Source of the DNA: Agrocybe praecox | Lineage: Eukaryota > Basidiomycota > Agaricomycetes > Agaricales > Agrocybaceae | Reading direction: 5' to 3' | NCBI GenBank assembly: GCA_964017145.1 | Contig: OZ024846.1 | Span: 2,976,001 to 3,040,000 of the forward strand | Length of the DNA: 64,000 nucleotides | Position numbers and translations under genes: made by a program | Shown here: positions 1-11,839 of the stretch, piece after piece | Position numbering within the stretch: position 1 is the first letter of the stretch | Layout: every line of letters begins with the position of its first letter | Notes under the pieces: model-generated | Database searches by the model: none | Told to the model about the DNA's origin: nothing | Seen by the model: the letters and a program-made list of their open reading frames with translations, nothing else

Positions 1-39
1 TTTTTGGGATTTTTAGGCTTACTTCTAATCGTTTTACAG

Positions 40-677
40 GAGTTTTTTGAGGTTGTCGACCTTGACCTTCCAAAAGCGATTGAATCTATTGCAGTTGAGG
101 GGCTCGTATACATCAATCGCAACGCGCCTCCAGACGAAAAACCTCTTCTTCATTGGTAAGTGAATAGTAAATAAACTATACGCTTGAGGGTTTACGATTT
201 TACATCAGGAAAATAAACATGCAACTTAGAACGACTATGAGGAGCAGAGGTTTTTTGTCGGCGGTCCTGGACGTGACGAAGTCCACAGACACCAACGACA
301 GAGAAAGTACGATTTGGTAAGTATTATCCACTCCATTGCGTTAGAACTCATTAATTTCTCGTTATTCAAATATAACTAGCTTTGTGGCGAAAGGTTATGA
401 CAGGTCTCATAGTTGTGTTGCTTTTAAAACGTGGGGCGTCCAGAAGCCAATTACTACTGATAAGGTTACAGAACTGATTATAAACAAAGGGTACCATCGG
501 TTTAAACTTGACAAAAACAGGAGCGGGTGCCTATTCTGGGCCATGACAATAATTAAGATGCTCGTTAAAAAAGGGTATCTACCTAACGAAGCGTCGGGTG
601 ACTTTGAACAACTCGTGGAGAGTGAACGAGCCAAGGGAGTCTATCTTGTTCCGGCAGACAGCGGCAGTTTCTACTAA
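40..677 (+). CDS. DUF7770-like fungal protein, unit A copy (5' partial)
   Basis: Three exons are visible: 40-155, 209-316 and 380-677, joined by GT-AG introns with matching phases (TGG and TGC codons are split). The first exon, which in the sister gene at 11126-11839 encodes only ten residues, lies off the window. The readable protein carries the pattern GYHR, then SGCLFW, then a C-terminal SGSFY just before the stop, which I associate with the fungal DUF7770 family; that family name is from memory and has no known biochemical role. All exon borders match the unit B gene and the frame is open throughout, so this copy looks functional as far as it can be seen. Confidence 0.6.
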
Positions 678-1506
678 TAACATTTGCACGAGGAAGATTG
701 ATTGGATAGATATCTGAGCCTGCCATATCGTTGTACAAATGTTCATCGCTCAAACACTCGAGCACTCGCTGCTCAGAGTCGCATATCTCAATGTCGTGTT
801 AATAAATAGTCATTTGTTTCACCATATAATAGTAAATTACTGGCTAAACGCTCAAAGGACAAGGACAAGGCAGGTGAGACGAAGGCCTAAGTATCTGCCG
901 CTCTGAAAAGATACGTTGACCATCTTTGCGGTATCTGCCATTGACACCCTGAGGTTCTAGGACGAGTCACACTGGAGCGTCGCAAGCACGAGTCAGTCAA
1001 AGGAACAGGTAATCAAAGGGCCCTATCCAATTACGCTGTTTAACATGTCTTTACCGGTTGTGTTGGCTCATCAGAATTTCCCCCCGGGAAATAGCACTCT
1101 ACGCGACGATGGTCGCCTTTAGCATATCGATTGGGCATGGTCAAGACTTTACCCTATATGTTTCAAAGGTCTTGCTATGAAGATACAGGCAGAGAAGTGT
1201 GAATTATACTTAGATTAATGTGGAAAGGATGAAATTTTGTTGGTTATAACTGTAAAAAGCAAAACAGGTGAAGGTTTAAACTACTTGCGAAGGCATATCA
1301 ACGTCCGGCTAAGTAGTCGATAGTGGAAGAGACCTGCGCCTCCTCACCTCCGAGGGGGAATTGTGGTAGAGGTATCGAAGGCGACCCAAATCAGCTTATT
1401 TATCGCGGCAATTACTAGCAAGTCTGCTTTCGACCGACTTTGGCATTGAATGATCAATTAAATAACAATGAATCCCTCAACTACTGAATGAACTGAAGAT
1501 CTATTA
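678..1506. other. intergenic stretch, no gene seen
   Basis: About 830 bp without a convincing reading frame. It is colinear with 11840-12646 of unit B, with small and larger indels, so it is part of the duplicated unit. Confidence 0.6.
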
Positions 1507-3039
1507 TCATAACTTACTCTCCAAAAGTCCAATCTGGGCCATGCGTGACGGTGACACCGATACCGACGTTGCTGACGTCGAAGGGATATTCTTCTTCTCG
1601 CTCTCAGCCATCGTCTCCCTCGCCCAACTAATAATCCCCTCAATCAACCGATCCAGCTCCTCCTCCGTATTGCCCGCATGCAAGCACACCCGCACGCGGT
1701 CCTTCCCTTTCGGTACCGTCGGCCAGGTGATGGGCCGCGCGTTCATCCCTAGCGCGAGGAGGTATGCTGATAGTGGGCGCGGATGGGGTGTCAGAACTGG
1801 GATTACGGGCGAAGGAGGTGACGAGGTCAAAAAAGGTAGAACAAATGGTGATGGTGATGACGAAGATAGCGAAGAGGACGCTGAAGGTTGTTGATAATGG
1901 AGATGCGAAGGTAAGGAGACGAGTGATGGAGGTATGTTGTGCGATTTAAGCATTGGGTTTAGGGTATTGCAAAAGTAGCGAGATAAGTTTTGGAGTCTAT
2001 TGGAGAGCTATCATGATTTGGGTTGAGCGAAGGATAGGAAAAGGAAGAAAATAAGACGTACATGCTGAGCCGTCCCGTCCACAAGTATGTCGAAAGAGCA
2101 ATCCGCTGCTATGATATTTGCGTAACTAAGCGATGTCGTATAAATTAGCGATCTGGCATAATTCAAGAGGTAATCTCGAATCAGCGTATTCGTGATTATC
2201 ACCGCTAAAATCAGATAGGTCAATCATCGTATATTTCCCATATAAAATAACATTTACGCACCTCCAGTGGCAGCCAGGGCCTTTCCGAACGTATGCAATC
2301 GCGCAAGGATCCTATCCTCTAATCCAAGCTCGACGACGCGTCCTCTACCCTGAGGACCATAAACACCAGTGGAATGGGCTTCATCGACAACAAGGTACGC
2401 GTTTTTCAGTGGGAAGCACTCCTCCAGCAGATCCGCAATTCCTCGTAACGGTGAAAATGTCCCATCCATGCTGTAAAGACTCTCCACCGACAAGAACAGA
2501 CTATTCTCCCCAGTCCTAAGCCCCCTTCGTTCTTCTTGTAGTCGATAAAGCACTCTTCTCAGGTCAGATATCGAGTTGTGTGCGAACGAGAAGTGTGCCC
2601 CGCGTGCTCGTGAAGCGCGTACACCATCATGGACCGACGCATGGATGTACTCGTCGTAAACCACCACGTCTCCCGGCTGCGGAACGCACGCGAAGAACCC
2701 CTGATTCGCGTCGAATCCCGAATTGAAGAGCAGAGCTGTCTCACCCTTGAAGAATTCGGACAAGCGCGCTTCTAACGCTGCGTGTGCTTTCCCGTTCACC
2801 AACAGCCTCGATCCTCCTGAACCTAGTATATCCGGTGCCGCAGCGAGCTTTGCAAGGAATAAAGAACGTAATTTCGATGCATTTGCCAGGGACAGGTAGT
2901 CGTTTGAGTTGAAATCGATCAATGGCGAGCTGGAGGAGGACGATATGTTGGGGTCCGGAAGTCGTCGTCTGATCCATCGTTCGTCGCGCGATGATAGCGC
3001 TGCTTGAAGTTTACTTCCAAGTGCACCTTTCGAGTCCAT
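1507..3039 (-). CDS. bioF: 8-amino-7-oxononanoate synthase-like PLP enzyme, intact copy
   Basis: Alpha-oxoamine synthase family (class II aminotransferase fold). AONS joins pimeloyl-CoA and alanine with loss of CO2 in biotin synthesis. Exons on the minus strand are 2262-3039, 2062-2204 and 1507-2007; the phases close and give 473 residues, usual for fungal members. Visible motifs are FNSNDYLSLA near the N-terminus, LGSGGSRLL, LFNSGFDAN, the VVDEAHSTGVYG block near residue 220 and HTFGKALAATGG with the PLP lysine at about K253. The C-terminus has RVRVCLHAGNT. Two related copies in this window are broken (12647-13754 and 18732-19010), so this is the only full-length one here. The sequence does not prove the substrate; a related oxoamine synthase is possible, although 5-aminolevulinate synthase is less likely because there is no mitochondrial presequence. 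Confidence 0.85.
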
Positions 3040-3480
3040 GATACCGGTGGTTTTTGATGGTCAAGAAAGAAAAGTAATGGATCGATGGTTTATCGTTCTT
3101 ATTTCGGTGTGGTCGTCGTCGGCGATGGCGTCCAGGAAGCAAGGAGCGGGTTTCGTCGGGATATTGGGGGGTTTCCGATAACCCAAGACGATTACCCGAG
3201 GTTTTTACCACTGAAGATGGATGTAGAACGGGTTTTGAGAGAGCGGAGGATGAGAAAGGGATACATTTATCAGAAGGATAGGTGGGGCTTGGTAAAAAAA
3301 GTGTTCCCAGATCGTGATTGATCCCAAGCCTTTCGGCTTTTCGGCTTTAGATTATTTGGGGGAATGTATTCGCGCAGATATTCCTGCGGGCGGCCGCAGA
3401 TTGTATTTGAGGATTGGAAAAATCATAATGGTACACAAGTCGAAAATAAAGGGACGAAATGAGAAGAAAGTGTGAAATGA
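3040..3480. other. upstream region of the AONS-like gene
   Basis: About 440 bp between the AONS start codon and the transposable element. It is closely matched by 13755-14186 of unit B, including a GC-rich run around 3390. No gene is seen. Confidence 0.5.
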
Positions 3481-4708
3481 CACGGCGGACAAGTGCTTGT
3501 CAAGTCCGATTCAGTCGGAGCTTGTCAAGTGCTGTGTCACTTGGTTGTCAAATTGATGGCTGGACGAAGCCGTCGGTCGCCCGCGCACCGGCTCGACTCT
3601 CAAAGGTGAACCGCCCCAGTTGAACCGCCAAGGTCATCCACTGGCAAACGGCTCGCAATTGGTTGCGATTAGCCTTTTCCATATGGCGAGGCCCCCATCA
3701 ACTACAGGCCGTCGGCACTCAGCCGTCGAGGACTGGGTATCCCGATTCAGACAAAAACTTACTTTCTACGCTCGTAATTGAATCCCACTGAAAGGACTGC
3801 TCGTTATGAATATTCGAGATAGTAGCAGATGCGGTCGGCCCCAAGTCCATCTTGATTGGCTCCAGCATTGATGATTCGCAAGCTCGAAGGCTTCTGCACG
3901 ATGTTTTTTCGGGGTCGAAGGTGCAATCATCTCGCCGGAACCAATCTCTCCATCATCATTTGTGCAAGTCTTCTTGCTGCATTTCTTTCGACACATACAG
4001 AGTACGCGAGGATAAGGCTTGGTTCTGCGCGGATGTTCTATAGCAGGTACTAACAAGTAGACACACTGGCTCTGGGACACAAATGGAAATTAGTCGGAAC
4101 ACACAAATTGAATAAGATACATACTAGATACAAGCCACGGAAAACCGAAGCAGAAAAAAAAAGCCACTATTTTTGGAGGGCAGAGACACAAATAGAAACG
4201 AACAGAAACTAGATCTGGACCAACACAGGATTGAAATGTCTGATTTATTGCTAATTTCGATATCCTTCCTTACACTTCTTCAACCTGCACTCAGCGCAGC
4301 AGCTACAGCCTTTCCAGTGTCCCAACGTCCTTCCCGGGCGATAAACATTTCGTTTTCCAGCCTCTGGCAGGCTACAAGAAGAGACACCCCAACAATGAAA
4401 CCCAAGACAATTTTCCGGTCCAAATGGTGTCACTACATGATATTCAGTAGGAAGAGGGGTAGGTATGCACGTAGATGTGATGAATTTGTGCTGTAATTTG
4501 GAAAGGAGAAGAAACTGACGAATTCGCGTAGATGTGGAAAGGATTGAAGAAAGGATTGGCACGGCGATCTCGGTCAACATCGGTTCGGTAGCGTGTGAGA
4601 AATTGAACCGGCTCGGTGAGATGCCGCGAGCGCACTTGACAAATCACTTGACACATGACTTGACAGGCTCTCGCCGGATTCGGACTTGACAAGCATTTGT
4701 CCGCCGTG
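3481..4708. mobile_element. CACTA-like non-autonomous DNA transposon
   Basis: The ends are terminal inverted repeats starting CACGGCGGACAA; they match over about 32 bp with two mismatches. TGA flanks both sides (3478-3480 and 4709-4711). Unit B has the empty site with a single TGA (around 14184), so the 3-bp duplication is directly visible. Several copies of the motif CTTGTCAAG or its complement lie just inside both ends, as is usual for subterminal repeats of CACTA elements. No transposase frame is visible in the 1,228 bp. The superfamily is inferred from the 3-bp duplication, CAC terminus and subterminal repeats. Confidence 0.85.
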
Positions 4709-4738
4709 TGAGAAATGGCCCAAATATCCGTGGTGAAA

Positions 4739-5464
4739 TCAATCTTGCAGCGCTCCAATTTCACATTCAGCGGTATCCAAATATACATCGTAAACGTCCT
4801 CGTATCCAGCTAGAGACAAAATCATGTGAGAAAGGAACACAAATAGGAAAAACAAACTGCTTACCAGGATTCTTCGCCAAAGCCTTATATCGAGCAATAA
4901 CCTCCCGATTGTGCAATATTCCCGCTAGCTGTGCATGCTTTATCGTACCTAAATCATAATACCCATCATCACCCGTTAATAGCAGGAGTGAACCACAAAG
5001 AAACGCACCCGATACGTGGATAACATTCGAGATGTACCTCGCCCCGTCAATCGCCGTCAGAAGCGTCAAGGCTGCCCACGCGATATTATGCTAATCGCGT
5101 GCAACGCGTATGATACATATATTCGTCGTAGGAGAGAAATATTTTGACTGAAAAAATACCGAAAATGTAAGAAAGAACAGCGCAACGGCATAGCGAACCG
5201 CGAGAACGCACCTGTTAACGACAGACCCACAGCTCCCCATCCCGTATCTCCGAAATTGCTGATAATGCTCTGCTTCAATGATGCCCAGATAGCCTTTCCG
5301 TCGAGGGATGATGAGCCTGGGGTGCTTTTGCCCAGCTGCGCGCAGCCTTGTGAGACTGGTACGAACTCGACGAGAAACCAGCGGTTCTAAGACTTTGTAG
5401 CTGAGTAAACTGAGGACGTCGGAGAATGAACGAGGTAGAAACAGCTCACTTTAAATCTGACCAT
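4739..5464 (-). pseudogene. POP5: RNase P/MRP subunit POP5, unit A copy, broken
   Basis: Five exons can be aligned with the intact copy at 14225-14948: 5450-5464 (ATG and four codons), 5212-5386, 5009-5147, 4865-4948 and 4739-4809. The third exon has one extra T near 5144, making it 139 bp instead of 138, which shifts the frame. Independently, the codon before the HNIAW segment is TAG (CAG in the other copies, around 5094). Pop5 is an Rpp14/Pop5-family protein subunit of nuclear RNase P and RNase MRP, which process tRNA and rRNA precursors. Two separate disabling changes make this a pseudogene unless the assembly is wrong. Confidence 0.88.
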
Positions 5465-5499
5465 ATTTGTGTGACTGTATCCTTCCTAGTAGCTATCGC

Positions 5500-6340
5500 A
5501 TTTCATCCATCCGTGCTGATGAGGTTCAAAGAACTGGAAATGTTGGCGATGCCGGCTCTTTGTTTGTTTTAGAGCCTATGGGGTTTTCGAACCAAATATC
5601 GGGACCTTTGGGGCCTGTTATAACCGGCACTTGGCTGCACCAGCGCGATCGATGGTCCTGGTTCGGATTATCTTGTGCCGCCCCTTTCTTCCTTCCCCAA
5701 ACCGGGAGCAGGAATCTTCGTTGTTTGGCTGGTCTTCCACGCTTCACCTTGGTGTCGGAAAAGAAAGGTTTCTTTGGGAGATATCGCCTAAGGAGCTTGA
5801 AAAGAGCTTGAGTGGATTTTGTGAAGAAACCCTGGACCTCGAAAGAACTCATACGTACTGTTCCTCTATAGAATCTGGTTCGAGTGTGCCATCGTTGACG
5901 CTCTTTCCCTCTGGGATAGGTCCTTCCTCCACATTCTGACCTCATACAAACCAAATCATTTTTCTCGTCGAAGTGAGATGAAGCCTCCCATGCAGAACGT
6001 CCAAGATGATTACCTCATTTCTTGGATCATCCAATTTGGTGGTCAGAACTCTTCAAGATCGCCTGAGCATTTTCCCAGGGGAATGCGAGTCAAACGTTGA
6101 ACACCGCCGAACCATCAATATTTCAACGAGAAAAAATGCTCTCAGTTCCACGCACCATCCTTAACGTACACCGACTCGGTCACGCCTAGCTTCCTGGTTT
6201 CACTCCATAGATGGCAAGAAACCACGGGTTCATTGATAGGCAACACCCATTTCTCACCTCTACGTTCCGCTCACCGTCCTCGCTCATGCGCTATATGTCA
6301 AGAGCATTTCCAGGATTCCAGTAAACGGCGCATCGCTTCG
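5500..6340 (-). pseudogene. remains of an unrecognised gene shared by all three units
   Basis: Colinear with 15020-16000 (unit B) and 19860-20220 plus 24088-24840 (unit C). On the minus strand there are stretches that read like protein in B (for example a segment with PDPWFLP, then FPWTNAEAWVDE and EVIVLDVLPW around 15750-15950), but every copy is interrupted by stops and indels. I do not recognise the family. The longest open frames here (5526-5954 on minus and the antisense 5467-5811) are not conserved between copies. Confidence 0.4.
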
Positions 6341-6344
6341 TAAA

Positions 6345-6757
6345 TTGGCACGGGCGGCTTATGATCCATGCAAGCTGCCATTGATCGTACGATGTCTCTG
6401 TAAAGCTCTTGCGATAGTGCAAACCTCAACGCCTCGAGCTTCGAGCTTCACCGTCCAACGTCAAACCTCGTACGGACCAGAAGAAAATACTGTTCCAGGA
6501 CAATCAATTCCCAGAGGCACATCCTTCCAACCTCCGTATCTCCGTTCGACTGTACAAGTCTTGGTCAGAACTCTTCTAGGTCGTTTCGTCAAGACAAATC
6601 TCAGAAGTTGCTCAGCGGGTTGCAAGTTGAAAACTGCTGAAATAGGTCCAGGGCAAAGAAAGAGGGACCGTTATTGAAGGATTACGATACCAGGGGCACA
6701 CTCCCCACGTACCAAGCTCTTGCAGACTTTTTCAACGCACGAAATGAAGGTATGTAC
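6345..6757 (+). pseudogene. relic of an APH-type kinase on the opposite strand
   Basis: Reading + at 6655-6757 gives a peptide with TRGTLPTYQALADFF, closely like TRGPFPTYQAMADFF in the intact kinases at 8804-9806 and 17502-18511, followed by a GT that may be an old donor. The flanking sequence is colinear with 16054-16510 and 24736-25330. No complete frame remains. The similarity is clear only over about 30 codons. Confidence 0.55.
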
Positions 6758-8079
6758 GTCACAGTCGGTCCGAATGCACTACTATAACCGAGGTTGTCGT
6801 CGTAAGGTGGTCTACTCATCCTTTCTCTCTCCCTACTTGTAAACTAATAGTCATATGTGACCAGCATTCTGTACCTGGGACTCGGGAGAAAATCGAGTCC
6901 CTATAATTAAATGCGTGAAAATGTTATACATCAGCTTTCAGTATCCAATTAGTCAAAGACCCATTCTACCTCAATCCCAGTCCCATCGGATACAAGGGTC
7001 CTATTGTTGATTACACGAAGCGCAGCAGTTCGAGAAACTGTGCATAGACAGATTGTCAATTTAAGGATTTCACACCAACTCTTCTACGTAAGATGCTACT
7101 GTTTCTGTACTTGTTCCCTCGGGAGACGTATAATAAACAAAAACCAACTCCTCTATATTACAAAGCCATACAGAAAGAGCAAACAAACATGGAGGAACGT
7201 GAGTTGTTCTCGTGTTTTCGGTACGAGTCATACTTCGGATTAGGAAATAAATCGCCATTGAGGAAAGAATAAGGTTTAGATTGACATCCCATGAAGAGGG
7301 TTTCGGCGGTGTTTATTCTTATCAGGCATCATTCAAGGCAGCTAAAATGTGGCTGCATGCGACCTAAGCGTTCAAATTAGGAAAAAGAAGTAGCCACTGG
7401 CCGCGAGGTCATTCATTCATGACTCCGAGAATGACCTACGTATTCCAAGGATCAATGAGGCTGCGGGTGCTCGTGGCTCGGGACAGACAAATTACCTTTC
7501 TCAGTACGGGAACGTGGCAATGACATCGGAAATTCTGTTCCCAGTAGGTTGTCTCTGGAAAAATCGAAGTCCGTTTAAAGCGTAGAAGGGCATGCTCCAA
7601 TGCACTGCCCGACTCCTGATCAGAACCACGGTGTCAGTAATTCAATATTAGAGAATCTCTTATTTTACTCTCTACATACCATGTCAAACAGTCAGATAGC
7701 TATCAGTGCACTGAGTCGTTGGCCCGAAATGGGTTTCAATACTTAACTTAGCAAGTACGAAACTCACGAAAACATCGCATACCGAATGAGTCAATACCGC
7801 ATACGTGTAGAATGCTTGTCATTTATGTGGTCGTGAAGAGAAGGCCTGTGGCGCTTCTCATTCCGTGCTATACCCACTGCCGATCGTATGTGTACATGAT
7901 GGTCATGATTCTTCCGACGTAATGTGGAAGTGGATTGTGATGCTACACTGCCCGAAAATGACAATATAAATTATGTATTGTGATAAATGCTTCAAATGAG
8001 GGACATTAAATTTTTCAAATATATAGAGATTGGCCATTTTCATAGGGTTCAAACTTTCATCAATTTGAGCACTAACATT
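6758..8079. other. long intergenic stretch
   Basis: No gene is supported. From about 7720 on, the sequence is colinear with unit B from about 17020 (a shared block containing CTTAGCAAGTACGAAACTC). Short open frames at 7004-7243 and 7070-7258 overlap on opposite strands and show no family features. Confidence 0.5.
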
Positions 8080-8619
8080 AGGGACGTTCACTGCTGCGTC
8101 GCAGCGCTGCAACGCTGTACGATTTGTAATACATTTGTAATCAATCAAATTCAATGTCCGCTTTCGTAAATGTCACGTCCGCAATCAGATAAGGTCGCGT
8201 CCTGACTCCTCAACGTGTTTTGACTTCCCTTTTGTGTTATCTTGCAATGCCGTCCAAAACAGAACGCCAAAAATTGCTTGATGCCTATATACTGTCAACA
8301 ATGATTAATGATGCCTTTTCTCCACTGGAAAATCTTGAAGATAAATATGACCAATGACCTGCAACGGAACCTGTCAATCATTGGTTTGGTCGAAGAAATT
8401 GGCTATCTCAATGATAGGCCCCCTGTCCCAAAAAATGACAACATTAATCTTGCTTGGGAATATTGTAGCTAGGAGCCAAGGATGAATTAAACAAACAAAG
8501 TCGCGTAAAAACACGTCCAGTCACAGAAAGTCACACATGCGGACTTTGAACTTCTGATTACAAATATATTACAAATCGTACAGCGTCGACGGTCGCAGCA
8601 GTCTGGATTGAACGTCCCT
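8080..8619. mobile_element. 540-bp TIR element (non-autonomous DNA transposon)
   Basis: The ends are inverted repeats: AGGGACGTTCA at the left and its complement at the right. Further inside, a strong inverted repeat contains ACGCTGTACGATTTGTAATA. ATT flanks both ends (8077-8079 and 8620-8622), although a 2-bp TA reading is also possible. Unit B lacks the element at the corresponding place (about 17290). Inside, 8246-8356 (+) is a 36-codon frame beginning MPSKTERQKLLDAYIL that could be the start of a transposase; this is a guess. The superfamily (Harbinger- or mariner-like) is not settled. Confidence 0.7.
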
Positions 8620-8803
8620 ATTATGAATGCCAAACTCTCAATAAGACTCTGAGCATAGAATAATATTGAAGAATGTTGTTAGGCGTGCATCCTGGCAAAC
8701 TGTTGAGTTAACTATGATCAGGGGTACATTCAACCTTGGAAAACAAACAACAGAGACTTTAGCTACAAGTTAAGTAATATATGTTGAGCAATATGAGCAG
8801 CCG

Positions 8804-9806
8804 CTACATCCAATCCATAGAGCAACACATGCCATAGAACCATGCTTCTTCCTTAGAATATGTTCCACAGATGTATGGTATCATAGAATCCCAGAGAGGG
8901 TCTTTCCTCTTCATGACACGCTCCTCGTTCTTCGCTTGCCGCTCCATTGCAATTTTTTCAAACCATATAGGGTAGAACCCAGCCCATCCCCAATCAATCA
9001 GCCAAAGGCGACCATCATCACCTAAAATGATGTTTCCAGGTGTAATATCTTGGTGGCTCAATACAAGCGGCCATGACATATTGAACGGTGTGAGTGAGTC
9101 GAGAACGACAGACTCATCGGCTGGAAGAGCCGGGTTGGATCGTTTGCGAATAAATTTTGCCCAGCTCAGGTTTCTTTTGTTGAAGAAGTCCGCCATGGCT
9201 TGGTATGTTGGGAAAGGTCCTCTGGTCGTGACGATATTGCCGAAAATGGGTGAAAAACAGATCCTTGCTTCGCGTTCTGGAGCAACAGGGCCTGGGACCT
9301 CGGAGCGAGGATGGCGAATTGCGCGTAGCTGCGCCACGTAGTCCTTCAGTGTTTCGAACACCCACGCCTTCTTCTCGCTAGACATGTCAGGCCAGATGTC
9401 GCTGAGTTGTCTTCCAGGAATGTAATCCATAATGATGTAGTTAGCATCCTCGCCGCGTACGATACGCCTTACGCGAGGCACTGGGATCGTCGTTTGTGCA
9501 GCAACAATTTCCATGGCATTAGCCTCCGAGGTGTCATAGATCGTACGCCTCTCTTCATCTTGCGCCATTTTTGCAACGGTTCCTTTGGTTATGTGGAATA
9601 GTAGCTGTGCGCCATTAATACCATACTCGTCGTGCATACTCTGCTTGAGCTGATATTTCTGGACTATAAGATCGAATATTTCACTATCTGTGAGATTGCT
9701 TATATCTGAGGGCTGGGTAAGGATTTTTCCTGTTAATGCTCATGTATTCGAGGAAGGAATGGTACAGCCTTACCGTGTTAGCCTGCTTGGAATGCGATGC
9801 GACCAT
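8804..9806 (-). CDS. APH/choline-kinase-family phosphotransferase, unit A copy
   Basis: Two exons on the minus strand: 9774-9806 (11 codons) and 8804-9712, giving 313 residues. Visible features are a C-lobe with SHQDITPGNIIL (catalytic H231/D233, metal-binding N238) and IDWGWAGFYP (metal-binding D251), matching the Brenner-type motifs of aminoglycoside phosphotransferase-like (PF01636) proteins. Ahead of them are IPVPRVRR and YIIMDYIPGRQL, which form the hinge region. These are small-molecule or protein kinase-like enzymes, strongly expanded in mushrooms, with mostly unknown substrates. Unit B has an intact paralogue with the same exon structure and unit C a ruined one. There is no signal peptide, so it is probably cytosolic. 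Confidence 0.85.
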
Positions 9807-11125
9807 AGCAGAAACGTTATGAATGCCTTTCATCATTACTTGGAGGGTAACGCAACGGTGAGAGAGAGTCGTTTCACGGTAGAAGAGGGAGGAAGTTTGA
9901 GGGGCGGACGACAAGCCGGCCAGTACTTTGGGCCCTGGGACTCGGATTCCAACGTTTTGTTTTGTTTGTAGTCTGATGAGCATCTCTTGTTTTCGGGCCG
10001 AGCTCAGATTCAACCCAACTTGGGGAAAGTCAAAAAAGAGAATTATAATGTAGGGTTCGACATTTTCTGTAGATTTAAATCTAAACCTAAAATCTAAATC
10101 TCAAAACTTATGATCAAGCCCGAGATCCATTGGGAGATGCATACGGGAGGAACAGAAACTAAAGTTATAGAGAACATTCCATCGACGGGGGAGGTCCAAC
10201 GGACCCCGGGCCTGAGGTCCAAATCAAGGACAAACCTGGTACAAACTACGTCCAAGCCGTATTTTTGAAGTCCAAGTCCGAGGTACGTCTGAGTTCTGAG
10301 GTCCGATTGGACCTGTGACCCCACCGATCCGACTTTTTGAAGTTATGTAATAAAAAAGACTAACACAGAGTCACACCATTGTTTAAACGTTTAAACGCTT
10401 AGGGCTTACCGACGCGTCGGGGGAAACTCAGAGGTGCGCTCAAGACCGCTACAATCCCGCTAGACGTGCTTAATCGTGGGGAAGCTGTTCTTGTGACCCC
10501 AGTTTGGTATGACTTTTAGCTGAGAAATGTATGGATCATTGGAAGGAGGGGCTATTTTGTGCGCGTGTGCCTTGAGGTCGTATCTGAGGAGGGCAGATAG
10601 CGCTCGTCGGAACTCATAGCTGCGTAGCGTAAATAACGCGCTCACAACAGCGCACAGTGTACGCGTCAAAGGCACGCTGAGCCACTGAAAATGTAACGTC
10701 GGTCTCTAAATCTATATAATATGTCTTTACTTTCTATTTCTATTGTTCAACTTCTGATTATGATCACCCAGCTTGAAGTATAAGAGGAAGAGATCTTTCC
10801 ATCGTACCAAAGGTACAATATCAATCTTCCATTTGCGTGACATGTGAACTTCCGAATCTTCTTTTTTCCCTGGTGTCTGGATCGTCTAACCTGAGAAGGA
10901 TTTTAGTTCCGAATGAGAGAAATTCATCACCCACATATGCTAAATTTAGTCACAAACAAGCAATAGGGATCAAGATCGCTTTCGTGTGTTGTAGAACAGA
11001 CGTACATCCAGGAAGGTAGATCTGAGATCTGTAACAAGTATATTTAATACCCGAACCCTGAGCACTCATGTCCTGTATTCCTCCGTGTCTTTTACATCAC
11101 TCACAGAGAACTCACAACCATTAGG
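9807..11125. other. spacer between units A and B
   Basis: 1.3 kb with no supported gene. Around 10180-10320 the sequence repeats the word AGGTCCAA/AAGTCCAA with variations, a low-complexity patch. A 71-codon frame at 10460-10675 (minus) shows nothing recognisable. Confidence 0.5.
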
Positions 11126-11839
11126 ATGACGACAGACTATCAAAAAGAAATATCTGTACGTTTTCCTGCCGGTCTTTATTGATTTACTTGTGACTCTAAA
11201 CATGCTACAGAACTTTGTTTATGTTCAAGGACTTCCCTATCATCAATCGATCATTACTATTGCAGCTGAGGGTCGCGAATATCAGCATCCTGGTGCAGGT
11301 GGACGGCTTATTGTGCACTGGTAAGAGTACAACAAATCAACTACAGAATTCTAGGTTTTAACCATCTTGAATCAGGCTGCTAAACATGGAACTCAGGGCT
11401 ACTTTAGCGACCGGCCTTTCTGATCCTGCGGCCGCGACCCTGGACGTGAGGAAGTCGGGAGATAATATAGGTACAGTCTGGTAAGCATTTACGGGATTCC
11501 CTTCAGAATTCATTGATTTCTGACTATTCTAATATAAATAGCGTTGAGGGGAGGAAATATGCCAGATCGCGTAATCGTCCTTACTTCGTAGAATGGAATG
11601 TCGAGAAAGATATTGATACTGAGAAAATCCTAAAACTTATCATAGACAAGGGCTACCATCGGTATCAACTAGACGAAAGTCACAGTGGATGCCTTTTTTG
11701 GGTCACGAAAGTACTGGGTCTGCTCGTTGAAGAAGGTTATGTACCCAAGGAAGCGTCTAGTGCATTCGAACAGCTCGTGGAGCGCGCAAGAGCCGAGGGA
11801 ACCCATTTCGTTCCAGAAGATAGCGGCACTTTCTACTAA
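11126..11839 (+). CDS. DUF7770-like fungal protein, unit B copy (complete)
   Basis: Exons 11126-11155, 11211-11320, 11376-11480 and 11542-11839 give an uninterrupted 180-residue protein starting MTTDYQKEIS. All introns are 55-61 bp and GT-AG. The C-terminal third carries GYHRYQLD, SGCLFWV, GYVPKEAS and ends DSGTFY. The last three exons match the partial gene at the left edge, which supports both gene models. I place it with fungal DUF7770 proteins from memory; the function is unknown. No signal peptide or membrane segment is seen. Confidence 0.7.

Noticed and set aside
5526..5954. 142-codon minus frame as an intact gene
   Set aside because: Units B and C break it in different places and no family is recognisable.
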